Shown piece by piece: positions 12,217-12,231 of a DNA stretch of 12,231 nucleotides (position 1 is the first letter of the stretch; every line of letters begins with the position of its first letter). Both the position numbers and the translations under genes were made by a program. The notes under the pieces were generated by a model. It made no database searches, was not told the DNA's origin, and saw nothing but the letters and a program-made list of their open reading frames with translations. Source of the stretch: an uncultured Sutterella sp. Lineage in GTDB: Bacteria; Pseudomonadota; Gammaproteobacteria; Burkholderiales; Burkholderiaceae_F. The stretch spans positions 1-12,231 of the forward strand of contig UQOW01000028.1 in assembly GCA_900542805.1 (NCBI GenBank), written 5' to 3'.

Positions 12217-12231
12217 GCCTGGCAGTGACCT
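12217..12231 (-). rRNA. rrf: 5S ribosomal RNA, 3' end only (cut by window edge)
   Basis: On the minus strand the last bases read AGGTCACTGCCAGGC. This matches the conserved 3' end of proteobacterial 5S rRNA (AGGGAACTGCCAGGCAT in E. coli, GGTCA variants in betaproteobacteria). A terminator follows after ten bases. Only about 15 of roughly 115 nt are inside the window, so the call rests on a short match plus the terminator; 23S and 16S genes would lie to the right. Confidence 0.8.

Noticed and set aside
1..12231. CRISPR array, insertion sequence, transposase or phage genes
   Set aside because: No regularly spaced direct repeats, no transposase-like ORF with flanking inverted repeats, and no integrase or att-like duplication was seen.

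Overview
The window looks like a chromosomal segment of a Gram-negative proteobacterium, most likely a betaproteobacterium of the Burkholderiales/Sutterellaceae kind. The reasons are the order rarA-serS, an adjacent hom-thrC pair with an ACT-type homoserine dehydrogenase, and a 5S rRNA 3' end reading AGGTCACTGCCAGGC. G+C is roughly half. The lineage is an inference; no search was run. The hsp20 gene looks more like gut-Firmicutes versions than like proteobacterial IbpA, so it may be imported.

Layout from left to right. Positions 1-127 hold hairpins, including a strong minus-strand terminator. An hsp20 gene (128-580, minus) follows, with a heat-shock-like promoter and a hairpin in its leader. 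Next is an uncharacterised membrane protein with a direct internal duplication (734-1525, minus). Then comes the threonine operon hom-thrC (minus, promoter near 4363-4391, terminator near 1537-1577). Divergent from hom is a plus-strand block of three unfamiliar genes (4522-9127): a large protein with Sel1-like helical repeats, a small ORF overlapping its 3' end in another frame, and a secreted protein that looks like an M20 metallopeptidase without its metal ligands. A two-way terminator (9174-9220) separates this block from the convergent rarA-serS pair (12083 to 9283, minus). At the right edge are the rRNA operon terminator and the last 15 bases of a 5S rRNA gene, all minus strand.

How the genes relate. 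hom and thrC are the first and last steps of threonine synthesis from aspartate semialdehyde (homoserine kinase is not here) and look translationally coupled. rarA and serS are conserved housekeeping neighbours. The 4522-9127 block is the candidate undescribed system. Its first two ORFs appear to be one split protein: a beta-rich module near residues 290-490 seems to be repeated across the C-terminus of the first ORF and the whole second ORF, so a -1 frame change near 7345-7383 is likely. The third ORF starts at TTG overlapping the second ORF's stop, so the three are probably co-translated. Their function is unknown.
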